From: Colwellia sp. | Lineage (GTDB): Bacteria; Pseudomonadota; Gammaproteobacteria; Enterobacterales; Alteromonadaceae | NCBI GenBank assembly: GCA_016765685.1 | Contig: JAESPR010000027.1 | Coordinates: 1 to 46,004, forward strand | Reading direction: 5' to 3' | Length of the DNA stretch: 46,004 nucleotides | Shown here: piece by piece, positions 37,651 to 45,984 of the stretch | Layout of the letters: every line of letters begins with the position of its first letter | Position numbering within the stretch: position 1 is the first letter of the stretch | Notes under the pieces: generated by a model | Database searches by the model: none | What the model was told of the DNA's origin: nothing | The model's input: the letters and a program-made list of their open reading frames with translations, nothing else | Made by a program: the position numbers and the translations under genes

Positions 37651-37676
37651 AAACACACAGTTCTAAACACACAGTT
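37651..37676. repeat. 12-bp direct repeat in the murQ-alr intergenic region (candidate operator)
   Basis: AAACACACAGTT occurs at 37651-37662 and again at 37665-37676, a 14-bp period. ACACAGTTA from the second copy recurs at 31316-31324, in front of the amidase fusion gene, and a weaker GCACAGTAAA occurs at 34306-34315, in front of the D-lactate dehydrogenase. This could be a MurR-family site, but the match is short and unsupported by experiment. Confidence 0.3.
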
Positions 37677-37806
37677 AAGAATATATTATTCCAAAAGTCA
37701 TGTAAACAAGGAATTCAAGTAAGTTAGACTTCAAAAAACTCTATCACTAAAGAAACATGGTACACTGGAAAGAAGTGTTAGGCTTCTCGCCAGTAAATTA
37801 TCGATA

Positions 37807-38889
37807 ATGAATTATATCTCAAGAAAAACCCTCGCCATTATCAACCTACCCGCTTTAATAAGTAATTATCATTGTCTCGCTAATTTAGCACCGCAAAGTG
37901 AAACCATCGCAGTTATTAAAGCCAATGCTTATGGCCATGGCGCAATAACAGTAGCAAAACATTTAGATAATATGGTGCCCGCTTTAGCCGTTGCTTTTAT
38001 TGATGAAGCGCTAGTATTACGTGAAGCGGGCATTACTTCTCCTATTTTAATTTTAGAGGGGCCATTGTCTGAACAGGACTTTGTGATCGCATCAAAGCAT
38101 AATTTTTGGTTAATGCTCCATAACGGGGCGCAAATTGATTGGTTAATCAAACAAACACCCATTTATAGTGGCAAACTCTGGCTTAAAGTGGATACGGGTA
38201 TGAACCGTTTAGGTTTAATGCCCAGTCAAGTAAGCAATATTTTAGCTACATTGCCAAGTCAGCAATTAAAAAAGTTAGTACTTTGTACACACTTTTCTAA
38301 TGCTGAAGAATTAGATAACCCAAAAACCTTGTTACAAATAAAACGACTAACACAAGTTAATCAAATACATGGCTGCAAAAAAAGTTTAGCTAACTCGGCA
38401 GGCATAATTAACTGGCGCGAAAGCCATGGTGATTATAATCGCCTTGGCATTGCTTTATACGGCGCAACACCGTTATTAGCTAAAAAATTGCCGATTAAAT
38501 TAATACCCGTGATGACCTTACAATCAACGGTTATTAGTATCAGAAAGTTAAATATTGGGGAGTCGGTTGGATATGGTGAAACTTGGCAAGCAAAACGCCC
38601 TTCAATTATAGCGACTATTGCTATTGGTTATGCCGATGGTTACCCAAGAAGCGCCAAAGTTGGCACACCAGTGTGGTTTAAAAGTCAGCTGGCTCCATTA
38701 GTTGGGCGTGTTTCTATGGATATGATCACCGTTGACATTACCGATATTGACAAGGTTGAACTAGGTGATTTAGTCGAATTATGGGGAGAAAGTTTGGCCA
38801 TTGAAACGGTGGCAGAGTATAGCAATACTATTAATTATGAGTTACTAACTCGAGTTTCAGCACGAGTTCCTAAAAAGTATACCTTGTAA
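37807..38889 (+). CDS. alr: Alanine racemase
   Basis: 360 residues (E. coli Alr 359). Fold-type III PLP enzyme interconverting L- and D-alanine. The cofactor lysine is Lys38 in AVIKANAYGHG. LKVDTGMNRLGL, NSAGIINW, DYNRLGIALYG, IGYADGYPRSA (catalytic Tyr) and VGRVSMDMITVDIT are all in place. It provides D-Ala for peptidoglycan or, in salvage, converts D-Ala from stem peptides to L-Ala. Position divergent from murQ supports a cell-wall recycling link, but the gene may simply be the housekeeping racemase. Convergent with queE. Confidence 0.95.
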   Translation: MNYISRKTLAIINLPALISNYHCLANLAPQSETIAVIKANAYGHGAITVAKHLDNMVPALAVAFIDEALVLREAGITSPILILEGPLSEQDFVIASKHNFWLMLHNGAQIDWLIKQTPIYSGKLWLKVDTGMNRLGLMPSQVSNILATLPSQQLKKLVLCTHFSNAEELDNPKTLLQIKRLTQVNQIHGCKKSLANSAGIINWRESHGDYNRLGIALYGATPLLAKKLPIKLIPVMTLQSTVISIRKLNIGESVGYGETWQAKRPSIIATIAIGYADGYPRSAKVGTPVWFKSQLAPLVGRVSMDMITVDITDIDKVELGDLVELWGESLAIETVAEYSNTINYELLTRVSARVPKKYTL

Positions 38890-38922
38890 ATACCCAGAGT
38901 AGAGTTTAAATTTAAACGAACC

Positions 38923-39594
38923 TTACTCAATACCAAGGTACTTATGCACTTGCACAGATAAGCGCCAATTATTAGCAATACAGGTTTCAATAGCTAATTC
39001 AGTCGCTCGTGCTTTTTGACTAATGGGTTGTAAATAAATAGGGGTATTCTTAATCTCATGCTCAACTAACAGCGCTTTAAGATCGTCCACATGTTGCTGG
39101 GTGGCAATAGGGTGTTTAATTTCATTCGCACGCAGCATCGCCGAATGGATAATAGGATATCCACCGCGCATATTTACTTTAGGCGAAACCGTCACCCAGC
39201 ACTTGGTAGATACCTGGATTGAAAAAGTACCGGAAGTTTCAACTTGAGTGCTATAACCTAAATCCTCAAAAGCGCTGCACAGCGGCATTAAGTCAACCAT
39301 ACAAGGCTCTCCTCCCGTAATAACGATATGCTTGGCTTGGTAACCTCGCTCTGAAACTAAAGCGAGTATTTCCTCAATTGAGAAGTTAGCCCATTGCGAA
39401 GTTTCTTGTGATTTAGCAAGTACCTCCTCCGGTGTTACTTCATCACCTAACTCTATTTCCCACGTGTGTTTAGTATCACACCACGAACAAGCGACTGGGC
39501 AACCTTGCAAACGAATAAATATTGACGGTTGACCGGTAAATGAGCCTTCACCTTGAATAGTTTCAAAGAGTTCATTAATTTTGTATTGAATCAT
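38923..39594 (-). CDS. queE: 7-carboxy-7-deazaguanine synthase
   Basis: 223 residues (E. coli 223). Radical SAM enzyme converting CPH4 to 7-carboxy-7-deazaguanine in queuosine biosynthesis. The cluster motif CPVACSWCD (Cys32, Cys36, Cys39) is the CxxxCxxC form. The N-terminal NELFETIQGEGSFTGQPSIFIRLQG and VITGGEPC are typical. Divergent from queC with an 85-bp spacer, so the two pathway steps probably share a control region. I see no preQ1 riboswitch in the spacer. Confidence 0.95.
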   Translation of the reverse strand: MIQYKINELFETIQGEGSFTGQPSIFIRLQGCPVACSWCDTKHTWEIELGDEVTPEEVLAKSQETSQWANFSIEEILALVSERGYQAKHIVITGGEPCMVDLMPLCSAFEDLGYSTQVETSGTFSIQVSTKCWVTVSPKVNMRGGYPIIHSAMLRANEIKHPIATQQHVDDLKALLVEHEIKNTPIYLQPISQKARATELAIETCIANNWRLSVQVHKYLGIE

Positions 39595-39679
39595 TTTAAT
39601 TTGTGCTTTTGCCTGCTAGGTTAATCAAGTAAAATATACCTTATGGATTATACCCTATTTATTTTTAAGAGACCTTACA

Positions 39680-40381
39680 ATGACAGAAAAACTATCCACT
39701 GAAAAAGTCCTTGCTGATAAAAGAGCGGCTGAAAAAGTTGTTGTTATTTATTCAGGTGGCATGGATTCATTTACCGTTCTTAACCGTGCTTTAAAAGATG
39801 GTAAAGAAGTGTATGCACTTTCATTCAATTATGGTCAGCGCCATGTCAAAGAGTTGGAGTGTGCCAGCAGTGTTTGTATTTCGTTAAACATAAGACATAA
39901 AGTTATTGATATTTCAGCTATTAATCAATTATTAGCAGGTTCTTCACTGACTGATGATATAGATATTCCTGAAGGTCATTACGAAAGTGAAAATATGAAA
40001 TCAACTATAGTGCCCAACCGTAATATGATTTTATTATCATTAGCGGTAGGTTATGCCGTTTCAGTTGGCGCCGAGCAGGTTTATTATGGTGCTCATAGTG
40101 GCGATCACGCAATTTATCCTGATTGTCGTCCAGAATTCGTGCAAAAGATGAATGATGTTTGCCATATTGCGAATTATGAAAGTGTTGAAATATTCAGCCC
40201 CTATTTAATGGTAAACAAAACCGCTATTCTAACAGATGGACTTAGCATGGGTTTAGATTATAGCAATACTTGGACTTGTTATAATGGTAGAGAAAAAGCT
40301 TGTGGTAAATGTGGCTCTTGCCAAGAGCGCCTTGAAGCCTTTGCTGAAAATAAACTTACTGATCCAATTGCATACGAATAA
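39680..40381 (+). CDS. queC: 7-cyano-7-deazaguanine synthase
   Basis: 233 residues (E. coli 231). ATP-dependent conversion of 7-carboxy-7-deazaguanine to preQ0, the step after QueE. The PP-loop is SGGMDS at 25-30, preceded by an N-terminal extension of about 15 residues rich in Lys and Ala. [35 protein letters not shown] and the zinc ligands [18 protein letters not shown] are intact. The ion-channel gene follows after 37 bp on the same strand, functionally unrelated. Confidence 0.96.
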   Translation: MTEKLSTEKVLADKRAAEKVVVIYSGGMDSFTVLNRALKDGKEVYALSFNYGQRHVKELECASSVCISLNIRHKVIDISAINQLLAGSSLTDDIDIPEGHYESENMKSTIVPNRNMILLSLAVGYAVSVGAEQVYYGAHSGDHAIYPDCRPEFVQKMNDVCHIANYESVEIFSPYLMVNKTAILTDGLSMGLDYSNTWTCYNGREKACGKCGSCQERLEAFAENKLTDPIAYE

Positions 40382-40418
40382 TAACCGACAACAATGACCT
40401 AAAATAATAAGTGATATT

Positions 40419-41255
40419 ATGTCTAAGCAATCGTTAAAAACAAATAAAATAGACGAATTACGCGGTAAAACTTACCTGTTATTGGAAAGTAAGACGCATA
40501 CAAGCATTACCGCAAAAATTATCACTTGGTTATTAATTTTACTTATTATTAGCAATGTTATTGCGGTAATAATTGCTTCAGAGCAAGACTATTTCCTGTA
40601 CTATAAACAAGCATTTATTACCTTTGAAGTGATTTCAATCGCCATATTTTGTGTTGAATATTTACTTAGGGTTTGGTGTTGTGTAGAGGCTAAGGAGTAT
40701 CAAAGTAGCACTAAGTTTAATGCCCGAGTAAAATACTTTTTCACGCCAATCGCTATAATTGATTTATTAGCCTTTTTGCCTTTCTTAATCGCACTATTTT
40801 TTACAATAGACTTGCGAACATTACGGTTGATCAGAGTATTAAGGCTGTTAAAACTAACCCATTACTTTAAAGGCTTTAATATTTTTATTACCGTTATTGC
40901 CAAAGAATTAAAAAGTATAACCGCAGCCATGATGGTAATGGTGTTTTTAATTATTATTGCCGCAAGTTTAATGCACTCTGTTGAAGGAACCATACAACCA
41001 CAAGCTTTTGGCAGTATTATGCATTCCTTTTGGTGGGCCGTTGTTACCATGACAACGGTTGGTTATGGTGATGTTGTTCCGGTAACTGCCTTAGGAAAAG
41101 TAATATCAACTTTTATCATGCTTATTGGTGTTGGTTTAGTGGCACTACCGGCAGGTATGTTAGCTGCTCGTTTTGGTGAAGAATTAAGAGAGCGTAAAAA
41201 AAAACCTCAATGCCCATATAAAAGATGCGTTATCAAATGGTTTCATAGATACTGA
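40419..41255 (+). CDS. Voltage-gated-type potassium/ion channel, C-terminus altered by a frameshift
   Basis: 278 residues as read. Helices S1 and S2 (about 35-55, 70-90), S3 (about 108-130), a charged S4 RTLRLIRVLRLLKLTHYF, S5 near 170, pore loop with selectivity filter TTVGYGD, and S6 ISTFIMLIGVGLVALPAGMLAA form a six-helix KvAP/Kch-like channel subunit of tetrameric type. After LRERKKK the frame passes A9 (41196-41204) and ends in an implausible PQCPYKRCVIKWFHRY. Skipping one base there opens a frame of 58 more codons to 41379 that reads like a genuine helical, zinc-knuckle C-terminal domain. Either a real mutation, a sequencing error in the homopolymer, or slippage. Confidence 0.85.
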   Translation: MSKQSLKTNKIDELRGKTYLLLESKTHTSITAKIITWLLILLIISNVIAVIIASEQDYFLYYKQAFITFEVISIAIFCVEYLLRVWCCVEAKEYQSSTKFNARVKYFFTPIAIIDLLAFLPFLIALFFTIDLRTLRLIRVLRLLKLTHYFKGFNIFITVIAKELKSITAAMMVMVFLIIIAASLMHSVEGTIQPQAFGSIMHSFWWAVVTMTTVGYGDVVPVTALGKVISTFIMLIGVGLVALPAGMLAARFGEELRERKKKPQCPYKRCVIKWFHRY

Positions 41256-41379
41256 GCAACACCAAGCATTAGAAGAACTTGCCAACAAACTTGAAATAGA
41301 GCCAAATGATTTACAACGAAGCATCACCCTATTAAAACAAGGTCATCACAAAGAAAAGTGCCCTCATTGCGGTAAATAA
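41203..41379 (+). other. Out-of-frame C-terminal extension of the ion channel
   Basis: Frame starting AAC at 41203 encodes NLNAHIKDALSNGFIDTEQH, then QALEELANKLEIEPNDLQRS and ITLLKQGHHKEKCPHCGK, ending TAA at 41377-41379. It is acidic/helical with a terminal CPHC pair. It has no start of its own and continues the channel directly after the KKK run if one A of nine is omitted (+1 shift). Its protein-like composition over 58 codons indicates recent or ongoing coding use. Confidence 0.65.
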
Positions 41380-41420
41380 AAAAAATATCCCTATTAAAAG
41401 TATTTATCATAAAGAATACT

Positions 41421-41468
41421 ATCTTGAATAATACCTTGAATAATACCTTGAATAATATATTGAATGTT
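41421..41468. repeat. 12-bp tandem repeat, about four copies
   Basis: Units at 41421, 41433, 41445 and 41457 are variants of ACCTTGAATAAT; the middle two are identical and the outer two differ at a few bases. The array lies in the gap between the channel gene and the small hypothetical gene. Slipped-strand expansion of a short AT-rich unit is the simplest explanation. Confidence 0.7.
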
Positions 41469-41592
41469 AATCTCTTTTAGTACTATAGAATATTATCTTC
41501 CTTTGATTTTCTTTTAAGACAAAATTTATATAACCCTTATTTCACGGTAGTCTAGACTTAATAAGTGTCCACAAAGATATTAAGGATATTTT

Positions 41593-41805
41593 ATGAGTGC
41601 AATGTTCAGATGCCAAGCACGACGTTTAAACACAATGATTGACGCCAACAATGAAACACAAGCGCATATTTACCTGGAGCAATTATTACTTTTTCCTGTT
41701 GATATACAAGATAAAATAATTGAAGAAATAAGTCATTTAAGCAATTGTAGTAGTGATGCCGTTGCTCATATTATTGGTCATTACTCAATTATGGATCTCC
41801 AATGA
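41593..41805 (+). CDS. Hypothetical 70-residue protein
   Basis: Starts at ATG 41593 with TTAAGGATATTTT in front (AAGGA, spacing about 8). The sequence has a basic N-terminus (FRCQARRLNTMID), an acidic helical middle and no signal peptide, membrane helix or recognised motif. I do not know the family. The 3' end overlaps a short tandem duplication of GGATCTCCAATGAC (at 41793 and 41808), which includes the stop codon. Ribosome-binding site and codon use look natural. Confidence 0.5.
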   Translation: MSAMFRCQARRLNTMIDANNETQAHIYLEQLLLFPVDIQDKIIEEISHLSNCSSDAVAHIIGHYSIMDLQ

Positions 41806-41852
41806 CGGATCTCCAATGACGGTTCTCAAATAGTTGATTTATATATAAATGG

Positions 41853-43895
41853 TTAAGTGCTTAATTGCTGAGTTCTTAATTTAGCAATATCATCGCGAAT
41901 TGAAGCAGCTTGTTCAAACTCTAAGTTTTGTGCATGGCTATACATAGTTTTTTCAAGTTGCTCAATTTTATTATCTATTTCTTTTGTGGTTAATGTTTGA
42001 TAATTAGCATGCTGTTCAGCCACCCTATCTAATTCTTTTGACTGGCTAAAACCGCCAACATCCATTACATCGGTGATTTTTCTAACCACACCTTTGGGCG
42101 TAATATTATTATCAATATTATACTGATGTTGCATTTTTCTTCGGCGCTGCGTTTCATCAATGGCTTTGCGCATAGATTTTGTGATTTTATTTCCATAAAG
42201 AATAGCTCTACCATTAATATTACGAGCTGCCCGACCAATAGTTTGAATTAACGAACGCTCTGAACGTAAGAAGCCTTCTTTATCCGCATCTAAAATGGCA
42301 ACAAGTGATACTTCTGGCATATCTAACCCTTCACGTAATAAGTTAATGCCCACTAAAACATCAAATTTTCCTAAACGAAAATCGCGAATAATCTCGACAC
42401 GTTCAACCGTATCAACATCAGAGTGTAAATAACGAGCTTTAATACCATGTTCATCTAAATAATCCGTTAAATCTTCCGCCATGCGTTTGGTTAATGTGGT
42501 CGCTAACACACGCTCATTTAACGGCAGACGTTTGTTAATTTCAGATAACAAATCATCAACTTGTGTTTCAACACCGCGCACTTCAATTTGCGGATCTAAC
42601 AAACCGGTAGGCCTAACCACTTGCTGTGCAATATCCCCAGCTGATTTTTCAATTTCATAATTGCTTGGCGTTGCTGACACATAAATGGTCTGTGGTGACA
42701 GTGCTTCAAATTCATCAAACTTCATTGGTCGGTTATCAAGGGCTGATGGCAAACGAAAACCATATTGCACCAAGTTTTCTTTACGAGATCTATCACCTTT
42801 ATACATGGCGCCAATTTGCGGAACGGTGACATGCGATTCATCAATAATGAGCAAACCATCGTCAGGTAAATAATCGAACAGAGTTGGCGGTGCCTCTCCC
42901 TGCTTACGACCTGATAAATACCGCGAGTAATTTTCGATACCTGAGCAATAACCCAATTCAGTCATCATTTCAATATCAAATTGAGTACGCTGCATAATTC
43001 GCTGCTCTTCAACTAAACGATTATTATCTTTAAGATATTGAGATCGCTCCTTTAGCTCTATTTTAACTTTATCTACTGCGGCTAAAATTTTCTCTCGCGG
43101 TGTGGCGTAGTGAGTTTTAGGATAAACAGTAACCCGCGCTAAAGTACGCTCAACTTGCCCGGTTAAGGGATCAAATTGACTAATACGTTCAATTTCCTCA
43201 TCAAATAATTCAATACGTAAAGCCAATCGGTCAGACTCAGCGGGAAAAACATCAATCACATCACCTCGTACTCGATACGTAGCCCGGGCAAAAGCGACAT
43301 CATTGCGAGTATATTGTAGCTCAGCTAAACGACGCAAAACATCACGCTGATTAATAATATCGCCAACACTGATGTGCAACATCATTTTCAAATAAGAGTC
43401 TGGATCACCCAAACCATAAATAGCGGACACAGAGGCGATAATAATAACATCGCGGCGCTCTAATAATGCTTTAGTGGCCGACAGGCGCATTTGTTCAATA
43501 TGCTCATTGACCGAAGCATCCTTTTCAATAAAAGTGTCTGTGGTTGGTACATAAGCTTCAGGTTGGTAATAATCGTAATACGAGACGAAATACTCAACGG
43601 CATTATTAGGGAAAAACTCCTTCATTTCACCATAAAGCTGCGCGGCTAAGGTTTTATTTGGCGCCAACATCATGGTCGGGCGATTCAACTTTTCAATAAC
43701 ATTGGCAACCGTGAACGTTTTACCTGACCCCGTGACCCCCAATAATGTTTGGTGAGCTAAACCTGACTCTATGCCATCTAATAGTTGCTTAATAGCTGTT
43801 GGTTGATCACCACTTGGAATGTAATCTGATTTCAGTATAAAAGGTTTAACCGATATTTCTTTCAGGGTGTTTGCTTTCAAATTTTTTATGTTCAA
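41853..43895 (-). CDS. uvrB: Excinuclease ABC subunit B
   Basis: 680 residues (E. coli 673). UvrB is the damage-verifying helicase-like subunit of nucleotide excision repair. Walker A GVTGSGKT at 53-60, the beta-hairpin region [26 protein letters not shown], the helicase motifs [15 protein letters not shown] and QTIGRAARN, and a C-terminal UVR domain ([28 protein letters not shown]) that binds UvrC. No ATG is available. The frame starts TTG 43895, with AAGGAA upstream, overlapping the MATE stop as TTGA; another TTG lies five codons on. That implies translational coupling to the exporter. Confidence 0.96.
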   Translation of the reverse strand: MNIKNLKANTLKEISVKPFILKSDYIPSGDQPTAIKQLLDGIESGLAHQTLLGVTGSGKTFTVANVIEKLNRPTMMLAPNKTLAAQLYGEMKEFFPNNAVEYFVSYYDYYQPEAYVPTTDTFIEKDASVNEHIEQMRLSATKALLERRDVIIIASVSAIYGLGDPDSYLKMMLHISVGDIINQRDVLRRLAELQYTRNDVAFARATYRVRGDVIDVFPAESDRLALRIELFDEEIERISQFDPLTGQVERTLARVTVYPKTHYATPREKILAAVDKVKIELKERSQYLKDNNRLVEEQRIMQRTQFDIEMMTELGYCSGIENYSRYLSGRKQGEAPPTLFDYLPDDGLLIIDESHVTVPQIGAMYKGDRSRKENLVQYGFRLPSALDNRPMKFDEFEALSPQTIYVSATPSNYEIEKSAGDIAQQVVRPTGLLDPQIEVRGVETQVDDLLSEINKRLPLNERVLATTLTKRMAEDLTDYLDEHGIKARYLHSDVDTVERVEIIRDFRLGKFDVLVGINLLREGLDMPEVSLVAILDADKEGFLRSERSLIQTIGRAARNINGRAILYGNKITKSMRKAIDETQRRRKMQHQYNIDNNITPKGVVRKITDVMDVGGFSQSKELDRVAEQHANYQTLTTKEIDNKIEQLEKTMYSHAQNLEFEQAASIRDDIAKLRTQQLST

Positions 43896-45280
43896 GATAA
43901 CGGTTCCTTAACAATAAACTCACTTTTACTAAACTGATTAGAGAAAAGTCGATAAGAAATAGCAGCCATAATAAGATTACCTATTAAAGCGCCGATAAAA
44001 AAACCATGTAAACCATAATAATAGCTACCCAAATAAGCTAAGGGCACATAACAAATAAATAACCTCACCACACTTAATACCAAAGCAATCATAGGTTTGT
44101 GTAAAGCGTTAAATGAGGAGTTAGTTAAAATGATAACCCCTTGCAAACCATAACCTAAGGGTAAAATCCAAATAAAGAGTACGATGATATCCGCCACTTT
44201 TTGTTCCGTAGCGAAAGCAGATGCAATCCAAGGTGCTGCGATAATAAGAACGACATAAATAAAAACCTGCCAGAGTAAGACAAACTTAATAGACCTTTTA
44301 TAGGCTTGTTTAACACGGTGCATATGGCCGGCGCCGAAGTTTTGGCTGATAAAAGGCGGCAGACTCATTGACATAGCTAAAACCACCAGACAGGCTATGG
44401 ACTCTATTCGAGAGCCAACACCAAAAGCCGCAACCACAGATTCGCCATACCCTGCAGCAATAGCCGTCATAATAGCTGCAGCTATTGGCGTTAACATATT
44501 TGCGCCGGCTGCGGGTAAGCCTATCTTTAATATTCCCCGACACGAAGCAAGTAATTGCTTAATGGGTAATAAATGAGTGTGAATTAAGTTTTTTTGTTTT
44601 GTTAAAATAATCAATACAAAAATAAAACCAAAAAACCAAGAAATGAGCGTGGCTATTGCTGCGCCTTGTAATCCCATCGCAGGAACAGGGCCAAAGCCGA
44701 AAATAAAAACAGGATCAAGTATCGCATTAATCAATCCGGCACTCCCCATCACGATACTGGGTGTTTTAGTATCACCTGACGCACGAAGTATCGCATTACC
44801 TATCATAGGGCCAATTAAACAGACACTGCCAATATACCAAATATCCATATACTGATGAATTAACGGTAATAAAGAAGCTTCAGCACCAAGTAAAGTGAAG
44901 AGTTCATCGGTAAATAAATAACCTACAAAAGATAAACTAATGACAACTATCGCGGCTAAATATAAAGCGGCAGTGGCAGAGTCTTTGGCAGACTGGTGGT
45001 CGTTATGACCAAGAAATTTCGCAATAACAGCGGATGTACCTATCCCCAAGCCTATCATTAGGCTGATCACAGTAAAAGTAACCGGAAAGGTAAAACTAAT
45101 CGCAGCCAATGGTTGTGTGCCCAATAGACTAACGAAAAATGTATCAACCAAATTAAACGTCATCAACAAAATCATGCCGTAAATCATCGGAATGGTCATT
45201 CGTTTTAAGGTGCTGGTAACGGGATCTTCGAGCAAATTAACCGGTTGTTTTTTATTTTTAGCTATTGTATCTGACGTCAT
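43892..45280 (-). CDS. MATE-family multidrug/Na+ efflux transporter
   Basis: 462 residues with about twelve membrane helices in two MatE halves (about 20-230 and 245-450). Conserved features include the N-terminal [50 protein letters not shown] and [22 protein letters not shown]. Sequence style is closest to the NorM/DinF/VmrA-type exporters of gammaproteobacteria. Substrate unknown; exchange with Na+ or H+ is typical. The stop overlaps the uvrB start, so the two genes share a transcript. Confidence 0.9.
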   Translation of the reverse strand: MTSDTIAKNKKQPVNLLEDPVTSTLKRMTIPMIYGMILLMTFNLVDTFFVSLLGTQPLAAISFTFPVTFTVISLMIGLGIGTSAVIAKFLGHNDHQSAKDSATAALYLAAIVVISLSFVGYLFTDELFTLLGAEASLLPLIHQYMDIWYIGSVCLIGPMIGNAILRASGDTKTPSIVMGSAGLINAILDPVFIFGFGPVPAMGLQGAAIATLISWFFGFIFVLIILTKQKNLIHTHLLPIKQLLASCRGILKIGLPAAGANMLTPIAAAIMTAIAAGYGESVVAAFGVGSRIESIACLVVLAMSMSLPPFISQNFGAGHMHRVKQAYKRSIKFVLLWQVFIYVVLIIAAPWIASAFATEQKVADIIVLFIWILPLGYGLQGVIILTNSSFNALHKPMIALVLSVVRLFICYVPLAYLGSYYYGLHGFFIGALIGNLIMAAISYRLFSNQFSKSEFIVKEPLS

Positions 45281-45818
45281 TAATAAACTTCATAAAGGTG
45301 GTAGTTAAAGGCTTACAATTAAACATCCTTTTTTAAGGAGGTTTATGGACGCAGGTTATTAGATAACGCAAGATCATATCGTCCTAAGCAAGCATTAATA
45401 AAAAATATGCGCCCTGAAATGCATAGCTCGAGTTCATTTGAGTATACAGCATCTATTGTAATCAAAACCAAAAGAAATTCACAGTAAATGTGACTAAAGC
45501 CTTTTGTGATTAAAAATTAAACCAAACAGTCAATAAAACAGCAAAACAAACCTAACCCCTTATTTTAACAGGTTATTTTAAAATACTCACTTAACTATTG
45601 ACTTACCTACAAGCTAAGTAAAACGAGATTGTAACGAGTTATTACAAATTAGCTAACATAGTTATCCACAGCTTTGGTGGATAACTGGATTTTTCATCAT
45701 ATTTTAGAAAAAAACACTCAATCATGTAGATAAACTACTCAGAAGTGTCGATAAACTAACTTTAGCGAACGCAATTTAAGCAAACAAACTAATAAATGAT
45801 TTTTTTCTTATTTTTGTG
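45281..45818. other. Non-coding region upstream of the MATE-uvrB operon and before tRNA-Asn
   Basis: About 540 bp without a credible gene. AAGGAG at 45335-45340 precedes ATG 45345, but that frame stops after five codons (MDAGY). GAGTATACAG at 45440-45449 contains half a LexA-like site only. An inverted repeat with two DnaA-box-like sequences lies at 45661-45685. The rest is AT-rich with no clear structure. Confidence 0.4.
45661..45685. promoter_or_regulatory. Inverted pair of DnaA-box-like sequences
   Basis: GTTATCCAC (45661-45669) and GTGGATAAC (45677-45685) are perfect inverted copies around a 7-nt spacer. Read outward they give TTATCCACA, a perfect DnaA consensus box, and TTATCCACC in the opposite orientation. 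The same arms could form a hairpin. Whether DnaA binds is unknown. No origin genes (dnaA, dnaN, gidA) are nearby. Confidence 0.45.
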
Positions 45819-45847
45819 TTGACACTTTGGCAACAGGTCTTTAATAT
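45819..45847 (+). promoter_or_regulatory. Sigma-70 promoter of tRNA-Asn
   Basis: TTGACA (45819-45824), a 17-bp spacer and TATAAT-like TAATAT (45842-45847). GCCCC follows at 45851-45855, a GC-rich discriminator typical of stringently controlled stable-RNA promoters. The tRNA starts 35 bp downstream of the -10. Confidence 0.85.
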
Positions 45848-45881
45848 TCCGCCCCGTTAGCCAAGTTGCTTGGTAAACGAT

Positions 45882-45957
45882 TCCCCAATAGCTCAGTTGG
45901 TAGAGCGATGGACTGTTAATCCATGTGTCACTGGTTCGAGCCCAGTTTGGGGAGCCA
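45882..45957 (+). tRNA. tRNA-Asn (anticodon GUU)
   Basis: 76 nt with CCA encoded. Acceptor TCCCCAA pairs with TTGGGGA; D arm GCTCAGTTGGTAGAGC; anticodon stem ATGGA/TCCAT with loop CTGTTAA, anticodon GTT; T arm CTGG-TTCGAGC-CCAG (C at the last loop position). Driven by the promoter at 45819. A tRNA-like stretch follows at the window edge. Confidence 0.97.
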
Positions 45958-45984
45958 CATTTTATGTTAGCGACAAATGAAGAG

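Noticed and set aside
39595-39679. preQ1 riboswitch between queE and queC
   Set aside because: No recognisable preQ1 aptamer core or pseudoknot sequence in the 85 bp spacer.
41196-41205. Classic -1 ribosomal frameshifting at A AAA AAA in the ion-channel gene
   Set aside because: The extension is in the +1 (skip one base) frame, so -1 slippage would not reach it. Polymerase slippage, a mutation or a base-count error fits instead.
45436-45455. LexA/SOS box upstream of the MATE-uvrB operon
   Set aside because: Only one half (CTGTATAC on the minus strand) matches; the ACAG half at the required spacing is absent.
45661-45685. DnaA boxes considered as a replication origin
   Set aside because: Only two boxes, no cluster, no AT-rich 13-mers or origin genes nearby.
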